Below the pieces are notes generated by a model. The model was not told the DNA's origin. It searched no databases and saw nothing but the letters and a program-made list of their open reading frames with translations. Shown piece after piece: positions 57,843-64,000 of a stretch of DNA of 64,000 nucleotides (positions within the stretch are counted from its first letter, which is position 1; every line of letters begins with the position of its first letter). The position numbers and the translations under genes are program-made. The DNA lies in assembly GCA_963765955.1 (NCBI GenBank), contig CAVXYA010000008.1, forward strand, positions 62,001 to 126,000, given 5' to 3'. The DNA is from JAXDMK01 sp963765955 (lineage in GTDB: Bacteria > Actinomycetota > Acidimicrobiia > Acidimicrobiales > AC-14).

Positions 57843-59183
57843 ATGGCCGGGACCGCCCGGCCCAACTCCCCCGACGGGCAGCTGCCCGTCGACAACGTGC
57901 GAAAACTCCAGAACCGGCTATGGGCTGCCGCCAAGCAGTCTCCGGGTCGCCGCTTCCACGCCCTGTATGACCGCATCCACCGCAGTGACGTGCTGTGGGA
58001 GGCGTGGAGACGGGTCCGAGCCAATCGTGGCGCCGCCGGGGTCGATCGTCTGACCCTGGAGGCGGTGGAGGACTACGGGGTCGGGCGCATGCTCGACGAG
58101 CTGGCCCGTGACCTCCGTGCAGGCAACTACCGCCCGTCGCCCGTGCGTCGGGTGGAGATCCCCAAGCCCGACGGCCGGATGCGGCCCTTGGGCATCCCCA
58201 CCGTGCGCGACCGGGTGTGCCAGGCGGCAGCCAAGATCGTCCTCGAGCCTGTCTTCGAGGCCGACTTCCTGTCCACCAGCTTCGGTTTTCGACCGAAGCG
58301 CTCGGCCACCGACGCCCTGGAAGCCATCCGGGTGTCCTTCCCCCGAGGACGGCAGTTCGTCTTTGAGGCCGACATCTGCGACTTCTTCGGCCAGATCGAC
58401 CACGACCGCCTCCTGGTCGAGGTCGAACGGCGTGTCTCGGACCGGCGGGTGCTCAAGCTCATCCGCCAGTGGCTGCGTGCAGGGGTGCTGGTCGAGGGGG
58501 TGCGTTCCGAGACGGTCACGGGCACGCCCCAGGGCGGGGTCATCTCCCCGCTGCTGGCCAACATCTACCTGCACGCCTTCGACCGGTCCTGGGCCGAGTC
58601 CGGCACCGGGGAGCTGATCCGCTACGCGGACGACTTCGTGGTGCTGTGCACGACCCGCAGCCAGGCCGAGGAAGCCGAGCGGCGGGCAACCGGCCTGCTC
58701 GGTGACCTCGGGTTGCGCCTGCACCCGGACAAGACCCGCGTGGTCGATCTCCGGGAGGGCAAGGAGGGCTTCGACTTCCTGGGTTGCCACCTTCACGCCC
58801 GCATGTCGGGCCGGCAGTGGGAGCAGCGGCGCGTCGTCCGCTACTACCTGCACCGCTGGCCGTCGCAGCGGTCGATGAGGCGGGCACGCCTTCGGGTCAA
58901 GGCCCTCACCGGCCGGAATCGGGTCGGCATGGAGTTGCAGGACGTGATCTACGACCTCAACCTGTTCCTGCGGGGATGGGGCAACTACTTCCGCACCGGG
59001 AACGCAACGGTCAAGTTCCGCCAGCTCGACCGCCACGTGGCGTGGCGGCTCCATCGCTTGCTGGTCAAGAAGCGGGGCCGCAACCTGCGTGCTGGTCAGG
59101 CGGACCAGTGGACCGACGCCTGGTTCCACGACCAGGGCCTGCACAAGCTGCTCGGCACTATTCGCTACCCGAAGGCTGCGTAA
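57843..59183 (+). CDS. ltrA: Group II intron reverse transcriptase/maturase
   Basis: 446 aa from ATG 57843 (MAGTARPNSPDGQLPVDNVR KLQNRLW); an upstream start at GTG 57717 would add 42 residues that look non-conserved. RT domain: NRGAAGVDRLTLEAVEDYGV, RVEIPKPDGRMRPLGIPTVR DRV, FGFRPKRSATDALEAI, TPQGGVISPLLANIYLH and the active site IRYADDFVVL. The maturase (X) region is at FLRGWGNYFRTGNATVKFRQ LD. I see no C-terminal HNH endonuclease, so retrohoming would use a nick or replication-fork primer. It promotes intron splicing and mobility. The frame is intact. Confidence 0.93.
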   Translation: MAGTARPNSPDGQLPVDNVRKLQNRLWAAAKQSPGRRFHALYDRIHRSDVLWEAWRRVRANRGAAGVDRLTLEAVEDYGVGRMLDELARDLRAGNYRPSPVRRVEIPKPDGRMRPLGIPTVRDRVCQAAAKIVLEPVFEADFLSTSFGFRPKRSATDALEAIRVSFPRGRQFVFEADICDFFGQIDHDRLLVEVERRVSDRRVLKLIRQWLRAGVLVEGVRSETVTGTPQGGVISPLLANIYLHAFDRSWAESGTGELIRYADDFVVLCTTRSQAEEAERRATGLLGDLGLRLHPDKTRVVDLREGKEGFDFLGCHLHARMSGRQWEQRRVVRYYLHRWPSQRSMRRARLRVKALTGRNRVGMELQDVIYDLNLFLRGWGNYFRTGNATVKFRQLDRHVAWRLHRLLVKKRGRNLRAGQADQWTDAWFHDQGLHKLLGTIRYPKAA

Positions 59184-59206
59184 CCATGTCCAGAAGACCA
59201 TCGGTA

Positions 59207-59238
59207 AGCCGTGTGCGGGAAAACCGCACGCACGGATT
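59207..59238 (+). ncRNA. Group II intron domain V
   Basis: AAGCCGTGTGCGGGAAAACC-GCACGCACGGATT: the 32-34 nt catalytic hairpin with the AGC-type triad at its base, a GAAA-type loop and a two-base bulge before CACGG. It is diagnostic of a group II ribozyme. Confidence 0.85.
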
Positions 59239-59293
59239 GAAAGGGGGATGGGGAAACGTGCTCGCTTGTCGAGCGACGCGCCCCTGACCACCA

Positions 59294-59779
59294 GTGACGA
59301 TGCTCCGGCCCAGCTGCCGCATCTACAGCGTCGGCTACGAGGGAACGACGGCCGAGGAGCTGGCCGACCGCCTGGCCCGGCACGGGGTGTCGCTGCTGGT
59401 CGACGTGCGCCTCCAGCCGTGGAGCCGGCGGCCGGGCTTCTCCAAGCAGCCGCTCTCGGTGACGCTGGCCATGGCCGGCATCGAGTACGTCCACGAGCCC
59501 CTGTTCGGCAATCCCCACGAGAACCGGGAGGCCTACCGCCAGGGCGACCCGGCCGCGGTTGCGGTGATGCAGAAGCGCCTGGAGGAGCGCAAGGGCCAGC
59601 TCGCCCTCGACAAGCTCATCCGGGAGGCCCGCTACCGCGACGTGGCCGTGCTGTGCGTCGAGCGGGAGTCGAGCCGCTGTCACCGGCAGGTCATCACCGA
59701 CATGGCCAAGGACAAGGTCCTCGGGCTCGAGGTGGTCGATCTCGACGTGTCCCTCGATCCGCCTGATCAGGCCGCCTGA
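59294..59779 (+). CDS. DUF488 family protein
   Basis: About 161 aa from GTG 59294; ATG 59300 is equally possible. IYSVGYEGTTAEELADRLARH GVSLLVDVR, FSKQPLSVTLAMAGIEYVHE PLFGNP and VAVLCVERESSRCHRQVITD form the DUF488 pattern with conserved Cys and His (CVE..S..CHR). Function unknown. The group II intron ends a few bases before the start, so its upstream ribosome binding site is now intron sequence (domain V/VI), and expression may depend on splicing. Confidence 0.82.
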   Translation: MTMLRPSCRIYSVGYEGTTAEELADRLARHGVSLLVDVRLQPWSRRPGFSKQPLSVTLAMAGIEYVHEPLFGNPHENREAYRQGDPAAVAVMQKRLEERKGQLALDKLIREARYRDVAVLCVERESSRCHRQVITDMAKDKVLGLEVVDLDVSLDPPDQAA

Positions 59780-59799
59780 TCAGGCCGCCTGATCAGGCC
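59761..59799. repeat. Three tandem 13-bp palindromic repeats at a convergent gene end
   Basis: GCCTGATCAGGCC occurs three times in a row (59761, 59774, 59787). Each copy contains the perfect 12-bp palindrome GCCTGATCAGGC. The stop codons of DUF488 (59777-59779) and of the STAS gene (59793-59795) are supplied by TGATCA within the repeats. The repeat may work as a two-way terminator. Confidence 0.7.
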
Positions 59800-60161
59800 G
59801 CCGGCGGGTCGTCGGCGCAGTCCTCCTCGGCCGCCTCGAGGTTCGGGTGGACGGGCAGGACCTTGTCGAGGCCGGTCATCTCGAAGACCTTGCGCAGCGA
59901 CTGCTGGTCGGGGCGAAGAACGATGCAGACGCTCTTGTCCGTACCCCCGACCTGGCGGCGGGCGGCGACGATCACGCCCAAGGCCACCGACTCGATGAAC
60001 GTCACTCGGCGCAGGTCGAGCACGATGTGGGTGGCCCCGCCGCCGATCACCGCCTGCAGCTTCTCCCGCAGGGCAGGGGCGCGGGCGGCATCGAGGTCAC
60101 CGCTGACCGTCACCACCGCCAGTGGTCCCGAAACCCGAGCATCCACCGTGAAGTCGTCCAT
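59793..60161 (-). CDS. STAS-domain anti-sigma factor antagonist
   Basis: 122 aa. SpoIIAA-like STAS: DARVSGPLAVVTVSGDLDAA RAPALREKL, HIVLDLRRVTFIESVALGVI VAARRQ, LRKVFEMTGLDKVLPVHP. The phosphorylatable Ser is present in FIES, but DSSGLG is altered to ESVALG. It would bind an RsbW-type anti-sigma kinase when unphosphorylated. No kinase or phosphatase gene is adjacent. Confidence 0.85.
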   Translation of the reverse strand: MDDFTVDARVSGPLAVVTVSGDLDAARAPALREKLQAVIGGGATHIVLDLRRVTFIESVALGVIVAARRQVGGTDKSVCIVLRPDQQSLRKVFEMTGLDKVLPVHPNLEAAEEDCADDPPAA

Positions 60162-60293
60162 CGCCCCCCGCGCCGCAGGCTACCCAGACGGTGGCCCGAT
60201 GTCGACGCGCCGAACCGGTGGCGCCAGGGGCACCACCGGTCCGGACGGGGGAGTGTGGCGGCCGGGCAAGATCGGCCAGCTGGTGCCGGCTGG

Positions 60294-60737
60294 TCAGCCC
60301 TTGGCCGACGCCTCGATGGCGGTCGCCTTGCCGCCACCGTTGCCGATCTCGACCTTGCGGGGCTTGGCCTTCTCGGCCACCGGGATGGTGATGGTGAGCA
60401 CGCCGTTTTCGCACGACGCCTGGATGTGCTCGGCATCGAGGGTCTCGCCCAGGAACAGCTGGCGGGTGAAGGACCCGGCCGGCCGCTCGTTCACGATGAG
60501 CTCGACGCCGTCGTCCCACTGGTGGCCGCGCTCGGCCGACACGGTGAGGACGTTCTTCTCGACCGTCAACTCGATCGAGGAGGGGTCGACGCCGGGCATG
60601 TCGAGGTTGACGTAGAAGGTCTCCCCCTGGCGGTAGGCGTCGATGGGCATGCCGTTCATCCGGCGTCCGGTCTCGCCGCTCCACAGGTTCTGGGCCAGCC
60701 GGTCGAGATCACGGAACGGGTCGAAACGCATCAACAC
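60294..60737 (-). CDS. Small heat-shock protein Hsp20
   Basis: 147 aa from GTG 60737, with AAGGAGG 8 nt upstream; the frame further upstream is not needed. Starts VLMRFDPFRDLDRLAQNLWS. The alpha-crystallin domain runs from PIDAYRQGETFYVNLDMPGV to ENGVLTITIPVAEKAKPRKV. It holds unfolding proteins for DnaK and ClpB. No HAIR site was seen upstream, so it is probably controlled differently from dnaK and clpB. It is 22 bp after the lnt stop. Confidence 0.9.
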   Translation of the reverse strand: MLMRFDPFRDLDRLAQNLWSGETGRRMNGMPIDAYRQGETFYVNLDMPGVDPSSIELTVEKNVLTVSAERGHQWDDGVELIVNERPAGSFTRQLFLGETLDAEHIQASCENGVLTITIPVAEKAKPRKVEIGNGGGKATAIEASAKG

Positions 60738-60759
60738 GGGATCTGCCTCCTTGCGATAG

Positions 60760-62313
60760 CTACCTGTTTCCTTCGTGAACTCCATCAGCAATCCTGTCAT
60801 TCCCACACTCATATTTTCTATGCCGCAACCGGCTGAAGAGGAGCACGAACCCGGCCAGCAGCAGGACGGGCGCCGGTCCGAGGGTGACGAAGACGGTGTT
60901 ACCGGAGCGGAGCTGCACGTCGTGGCGGAGGACGGCGGGCGAGCCCAGGCCGGTGCGGGCCAGCACCCGGCCCCGGTGGTCGATGACGGCGGAGTAACCG
61001 GTGGGGGCGGCCTGCACCACCCACCGCCCCGTCTCGACCGCCCGCAGCCGGGCCACCGCCAGCTCGTGGGCCGGGACCTGGGCGTCGTCGAACGACGAGG
61101 CGTTGGTGGGTACCAGCACCAGGCGCCCGCCGGCCCGTACTGCGTCCCGGCCCCGGTCGGGGAAGAAGACCTCGTAGGAGATGAGCACGCCCAGCCGGCC
61201 GGCCGGGGTGTCGACCACGCCCGGTCCCCTTCCCGCGATGGCGTCGCGGGGCACGGCGGACACGTCGGCCAGGCGGGCGAAGAAGCGGCGGGCGGGGATG
61301 TACTCGCCGAACGGCACCAGGTGGACCTTGTCGTAGCGGTCGATCACCCGGCCGTCGGGGCCGAACACCACCACCGCGTTGCGGAAGCGGGCGTCGTCGA
61401 CGTCCTCCACCACGCCGGCGACGATGGTTGTGCGCAGGTCGACGGCCTGGGCGGCCAGGGCCTCCTCCTCGGGGGAGCCGGCGAGGACGCCGGGCACGTC
61501 GACCACGTCCTCCGGCCACAGCACCACGTCGGCACCGGCACCGACGGCGGCGCCGACCCGCAGGTGGGCCTGGAAGACGGGCCCCGGGTCGCGGCCCACC
61601 GCCCGCAGGCCCCGGGGTCCACCGCCCTGGACGGCGGCCACCGTCAGCTCCCCGTCGGTCCGTCCGTCGGGCGCCACCGTCCCACCGACCGCGACCGCCA
61701 CGACCATCGCCAGGGCGACCAATGTCGGGAGCAGGGGGCGGCTGCCCGGCCGGCGGATCACCGTGGCGACCGCCGACGCCAGGGCGGCCCCGGCCAGGCC
61801 GACCAGGCCGACGATCAGCAGCCGCCCCCCCAGCCGGGCCGCCGGTCCGAGGGGACCGGAGATCTGGCCCAGCTCGATGCCGGCCAGGGGCAGCCCCCCG
61901 AACGGCCACGCCCCCCGCACCGCCTCGGCCACGACCAGGGCGGCGGGAAAGGCGGCCATCCGGAGCCCCGGCCCCGCCCGCCGCCGGGCCGATGGCACCA
62001 GGGCCAGGGCGGCGGCCAGGATCGCCGCCTCCAGCACCACCGTCGCCCCGTAGCCGGGCAGGTTGAAGTCGCGCATCCACCACAGTCCGGGTAGGTAAAG
62101 GCCGAGCCCGGCGGCCAACCCCCCGATGACCCGATGGCGCAGCCGCCGCCCGTCGACCGCGGCGAACACCAGCGCCGCGCCCACCAGCCCGAGGGGCCAG
62201 GCGCCCGTCGACCCCGGCCACGGGGGCAGGCTCAGGGCCAGGAGGAGCCCGCCGAGGACGCCGACGGCGACCATCGCGCCCGTCCGGGGTGCGCCCGCCT
62301 TGGCCTCTGTCAC
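60760..62313 (-). CDS. lnt: Apolipoprotein N-acyltransferase-like protein (catalytic Cys replaced by Ser)
   Basis: 517 aa from GTG 62313. About six to seven membrane helices (GVLGGLLLALSLPPWPGST; LPGLWWMRDFNLPGYG; AALVVAEAVRGAWPFGGLPL AG) surround a nitrilase-like domain: the catalytic Glu region LWPEDVVDVPG, Lys in YDKVHLVPFGEYIPARRFF. The third site reads GVLISYEVFFPDRGR: Ser where Lnt has the acyl-accepting Cys (ICYE). ETGRWVVQAAPTGYSAVIDH RG is as in the family. Either this subgroup uses Ser or it does not acylate lipoproteins. Divergent from the P450 gene. Confidence 0.85.
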   Translation of the reverse strand: MTEAKAGAPRTGAMVAVGVLGGLLLALSLPPWPGSTGAWPLGLVGAALVFAAVDGRRLRHRVIGGLAAGLGLYLPGLWWMRDFNLPGYGATVVLEAAILAAALALVPSARRRAGPGLRMAAFPAALVVAEAVRGAWPFGGLPLAGIELGQISGPLGPAARLGGRLLIVGLVGLAGAALASAVATVIRRPGSRPLLPTLVALAMVVAVAVGGTVAPDGRTDGELTVAAVQGGGPRGLRAVGRDPGPVFQAHLRVGAAVGAGADVVLWPEDVVDVPGVLAGSPEEEALAAQAVDLRTTIVAGVVEDVDDARFRNAVVVFGPDGRVIDRYDKVHLVPFGEYIPARRFFARLADVSAVPRDAIAGRGPGVVDTPAGRLGVLISYEVFFPDRGRDAVRAGGRLVLVPTNASSFDDAQVPAHELAVARLRAVETGRWVVQAAPTGYSAVIDHRGRVLARTGLGSPAVLRHDVQLRSGNTVFVTLGPAPVLLLAGFVLLFSRLRHRKYECGNDRIADGVHEGNR

Positions 62314-62331
62314 GTGGTAGTCCTGGGAGCC

Positions 62332-63561
62332 ATGACCGACCTGGCCTCGCTGATGGTCGAGGCGGGGCTCACCAGCCCCATGCTGCCCGAGAACCGGGGC
62401 AACCCGTACCCGACGTACGCCTTCATCCGCCGCATCGAGCCCGTCCACCACGCCCCCGACGGCACGTGGGTGCTCACCCGCTACGACCACGCCGCGGCCG
62501 TGCTGCGCGATCCCCGGTTCAGCACCAACCCCGCCCGCCTGGGGGAGGGCATCGACCTGTCGAAGAGCCCGGTGCGCCAGGCCGGGTCGAACCTGATGAT
62601 GTTCCGCGACCCGCCCGACCACACCCGCCTGCGGGGCCTGGTGAGCCAGGCGTTCACCCCGCGGACCGTCGACAGCCTCAAGCCCCGCATCGAGCGGCTG
62701 GTCGACGAATTGCTCGACGCGGTGGTGGCGCGGGGTGACGGCGAGCTCGACGTGCTGGCCGACCTCGCCTACCCGCTGCCCACGGTGGTGATCTGCGAGC
62801 TGCTGGGCGTGCCCGTGGCCGACCGGGAGAGCTTCAAGGGATGGGCCGCGGGGGCCTCCCGCCTCCTCGACAACTACCTCGACCAGGCCGCCCTCATGGA
62901 GGGCATGGCCGCCGGCATGGAGCTGTTCCGGTACTTCTCCGACCTGGTCGAGGAGCGCCGCAAGCACCCCGGCCCCGACCTGCTGAGCGCCCTCCTGGCG
63001 GCCGAGGCCGAGGGCGACCGGCTGAGCCATGCCGAGCTGCTCAGCACCGTCACCCTGCTCTTCGTGGCCGGTTTCGAGACCACCATGAACCTGCTCGGCA
63101 ACGGGATGCTGGCCCTGCTCCGCAACCCGTCCGAGATCGACCGCCTCCGAGCCGACCCCAGCCTGGTGCGGACGGGCGTGGAGGAACTCATCCGCTACGA
63201 CGGGCCGGTGCACATCACCGCTCGCATCGCCACCACCGACGTCGAGATCGGCGGTCGCCAGATCCGGGAAGGGGAGCAGGTGGCGGTGTCGCTGGGGGCG
63301 GCCAACCGCGACCCCGACCAGTTCCCCGACCCCGACCGCCTCGACGTCGGCCGCTCGCCCAACCGCCACCTGGGCCTGGGCGGAGGGCCTCATTTCTGCC
63401 TGGGCGCCACCCTCGCCCGCATCGAGAGCCAGGCCGCGTTCGGCGCCGTCCTCCGCCGCTTCCCCCACCTCGAGCTGGCCACCGAGAACCCCACGTACCG
63501 CGACCACTTCGTGATCAGGGGCCTTACCGGCCTGAAGGTTTCCATCACGCCGCCTGGCTGA
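62332..63561 (+). CDS. Cytochrome P450
   Basis: 409 aa from ATG 62332, a typical soluble bacterial P450. Haem-binding loop LGLGGGPHFCLGATLARIES (Cys ligand; the usual FG is LG), I-helix oxygen motif LLFVAGFETTMN, and K-helix ExxR in VEELIRYDG. FRDPPDHTRLRGLVSQAFTPR is conserved. It oxidises a small hydrophobic substrate using a ferredoxin; none is encoded nearby. The 3' end overlaps the convergent DUF559 gene by 17 bp. Confidence 0.92.
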   Translation: MTDLASLMVEAGLTSPMLPENRGNPYPTYAFIRRIEPVHHAPDGTWVLTRYDHAAAVLRDPRFSTNPARLGEGIDLSKSPVRQAGSNLMMFRDPPDHTRLRGLVSQAFTPRTVDSLKPRIERLVDELLDAVVARGDGELDVLADLAYPLPTVVICELLGVPVADRESFKGWAAGASRLLDNYLDQAALMEGMAAGMELFRYFSDLVEERRKHPGPDLLSALLAAEAEGDRLSHAELLSTVTLLFVAGFETTMNLLGNGMLALLRNPSEIDRLRADPSLVRTGVEELIRYDGPVHITARIATTDVEIGGRQIREGEQVAVSLGAANRDPDQFPDPDRLDVGRSPNRHLGLGGGPHFCLGATLARIESQAAFGAVLRRFPHLELATENPTYRDHFVIRGLTGLKVSITPPG

Positions 63562-64000
63562 GCCGGTCGAGGGCGCCGAGCACGTCGAGGGCGACGATTT
63601 CAGGCCGCTCGTGGAGGTCGAAGTCGGTGAGGATGAGCAACGTCCACCCGAGGGCGGCGAGCAGGTTCCACTTGGCCCGGTCGCGCCGATAGCTCTCGCT
63701 GTCGGAGTGCCACAAGGCGCTGTCGACCTCCAGTGCCAGTCGGTGGGGGGGATAGGCGATGTCGACCCGGATCCCCGGCCGCCCTGGTACGCGGATGACG
63801 TACTGCCGGACGGGCGGCGGCGCCCCGCTCCGCATGAGCACGCGCAGGGCGAGGTCCTCGAGCCCGCTCTCGGTCGGACGAGCCGCCGGACCCCTTTCCT
63901 CCAGCACGGACCGGATCACGCCCGCCCCCCGGCAGCCCGGACCGCCGTACCGGCTCAGGTAGCGCCAGATGTGCTCGGTCGTGGTGAGCCCGAGGTGGAC
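63545..64000 (-). CDS. DUF559-domain protein, 5' end outside the window
   Basis: The last 152 codons of a longer gene; the frame is open to the right edge, giving HLGLTTTEHIWRYLSRYGGPG upstream. The C-terminus is DUF559 (Vsr-like nuclease fold): PTESGLEDLALRVLMRSGAP, GRPGIRVDIAYPPHRLALEV DSALWHSD, YRRDRAKWNLLAALGWTLLIL. The E..D..E/W-x-H arrangement fits the family. Actinobacterial members often have an N-terminal AbiEi-like helix-turn-helix, which would be beyond the edge. Function unknown. Confidence 0.82.
   Translation of the reverse strand, partial: VHLGLTTTEHIWRYLSRYGGPGCRGAGVIRSVLEERGPAARPTESGLEDLALRVLMRSGAPPPVRQYVIRVPGRPGIRVDIAYPPHRLALEVDSALWHSDSESYRRDRAKWNLLAALGWTLLILTDFDLHERPEIVALDVLGALDRLSQAA

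Larger units (their letters stand above)
57340..59288 (+). mobile_element. Group II intron
   Basis: The 5' end GTGCG (57340-57344) fits the group II consensus GUGYG. Domain I-III RNA fills 57340-57716, the reverse transcriptase/maturase lies in domain IV, and a clear domain V hairpin is at 59207-59238. Domain VI would be about 59239-59288, with a stem GCTCG-CTTGT-CGAGC and an end at GAC 59288 (AY consensus); the 3' boundary is the least certain part. It sits between a GNAT gene and a DUF488 gene that starts within about 6 bp of the 3' end. Confidence 0.82.

Noticed and set aside
60732..60850. HAIR operator upstream of hsp20
   Set aside because: No CTTGAGT or ACTCAAG half-site is present in the short region between lnt and hsp20.

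Overview
The window is very GC-rich DNA from an actinobacterium. I infer the class Acidimicrobiia or a close relative from several gene sets typical of actinobacteria: HspR with HAIR operators controlling dnaK and clpB, an lhr-nei pair, valine dehydrogenase next to a branched-chain keto-acid dehydrogenase E1, and an ECF42-type sigma factor with a YCII partner. No rRNA or tRNA gene was seen.

Layout. 1-6.8 kb: the 5' end of a DUF2236 oxygenase, a DUF1353 membrane protein, a frameshifted quinone oxidoreductase, a cupredoxin lipoprotein, vdh followed by a fused E1 alpha-beta gene, and a MazEF-type toxin-antitoxin pair. 6.8-20 kb: a minus-strand purine cluster (purA, purD, a 73-bp repeat array, purE-purB-purC in one uninterrupted frame, purS, purQ, purL, an ECF sigma gene, purF, purM). 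Together these cover most steps from PRPP to AICAR and on to AMP; purN, purK and purH are not in the window. 20-26 kb: a sigma/anti-sigma fusion protein, a histidine phosphatase, small proteins and clpB. 26-34.5 kb: a membrane-anchored SBBP propeller protein, then the heat-shock operon dnaK-grpE-dnaJ-hspR plus a TIGR03086 gene. 34.5-43.9 kb: mostly small metabolic or unknown genes (NIL, LmeA-like, DUF427, cspA, Nudix, an acidic-tailed SnoaL-like protein, an M1-like peptidase, PAC2, rhodanese, methyltransferase). 43.9-46.3 kb: a damaged region with a truncated histidine kinase, a second array of the same 73-bp repeat and a frameshifted ECF42 sigma gene. 46.3-57.3 kb: SRPBCC, a HEAT protein plus response regulator, lhr-nei, an MFS transporter, a CBS-citrate synthase fusion and a GNAT. 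57.3-59.3 kb: a group II intron abutting a DUF488 gene. 59.3-64 kb: STAS, hsp20, lnt with a Cys-to-Ser change, a cytochrome P450 and a DUF559 gene running off the edge.

The most unusual features are the PurE-PurB-PurC continuous frame, the 73-bp tandem arrays at two loci 27 kb apart, one-polypeptide sigma/zinc-finger/membrane sensors, the CBS-citrate synthase fusion, and several long intergenic palindromes. A caution applies throughout: at least eight genes, including purD and lhr, carry one-base frame changes, many of them in G/C runs. Some apparent fusions and pseudogenes may therefore be sequencing or assembly errors, and I flag this wherever it matters.
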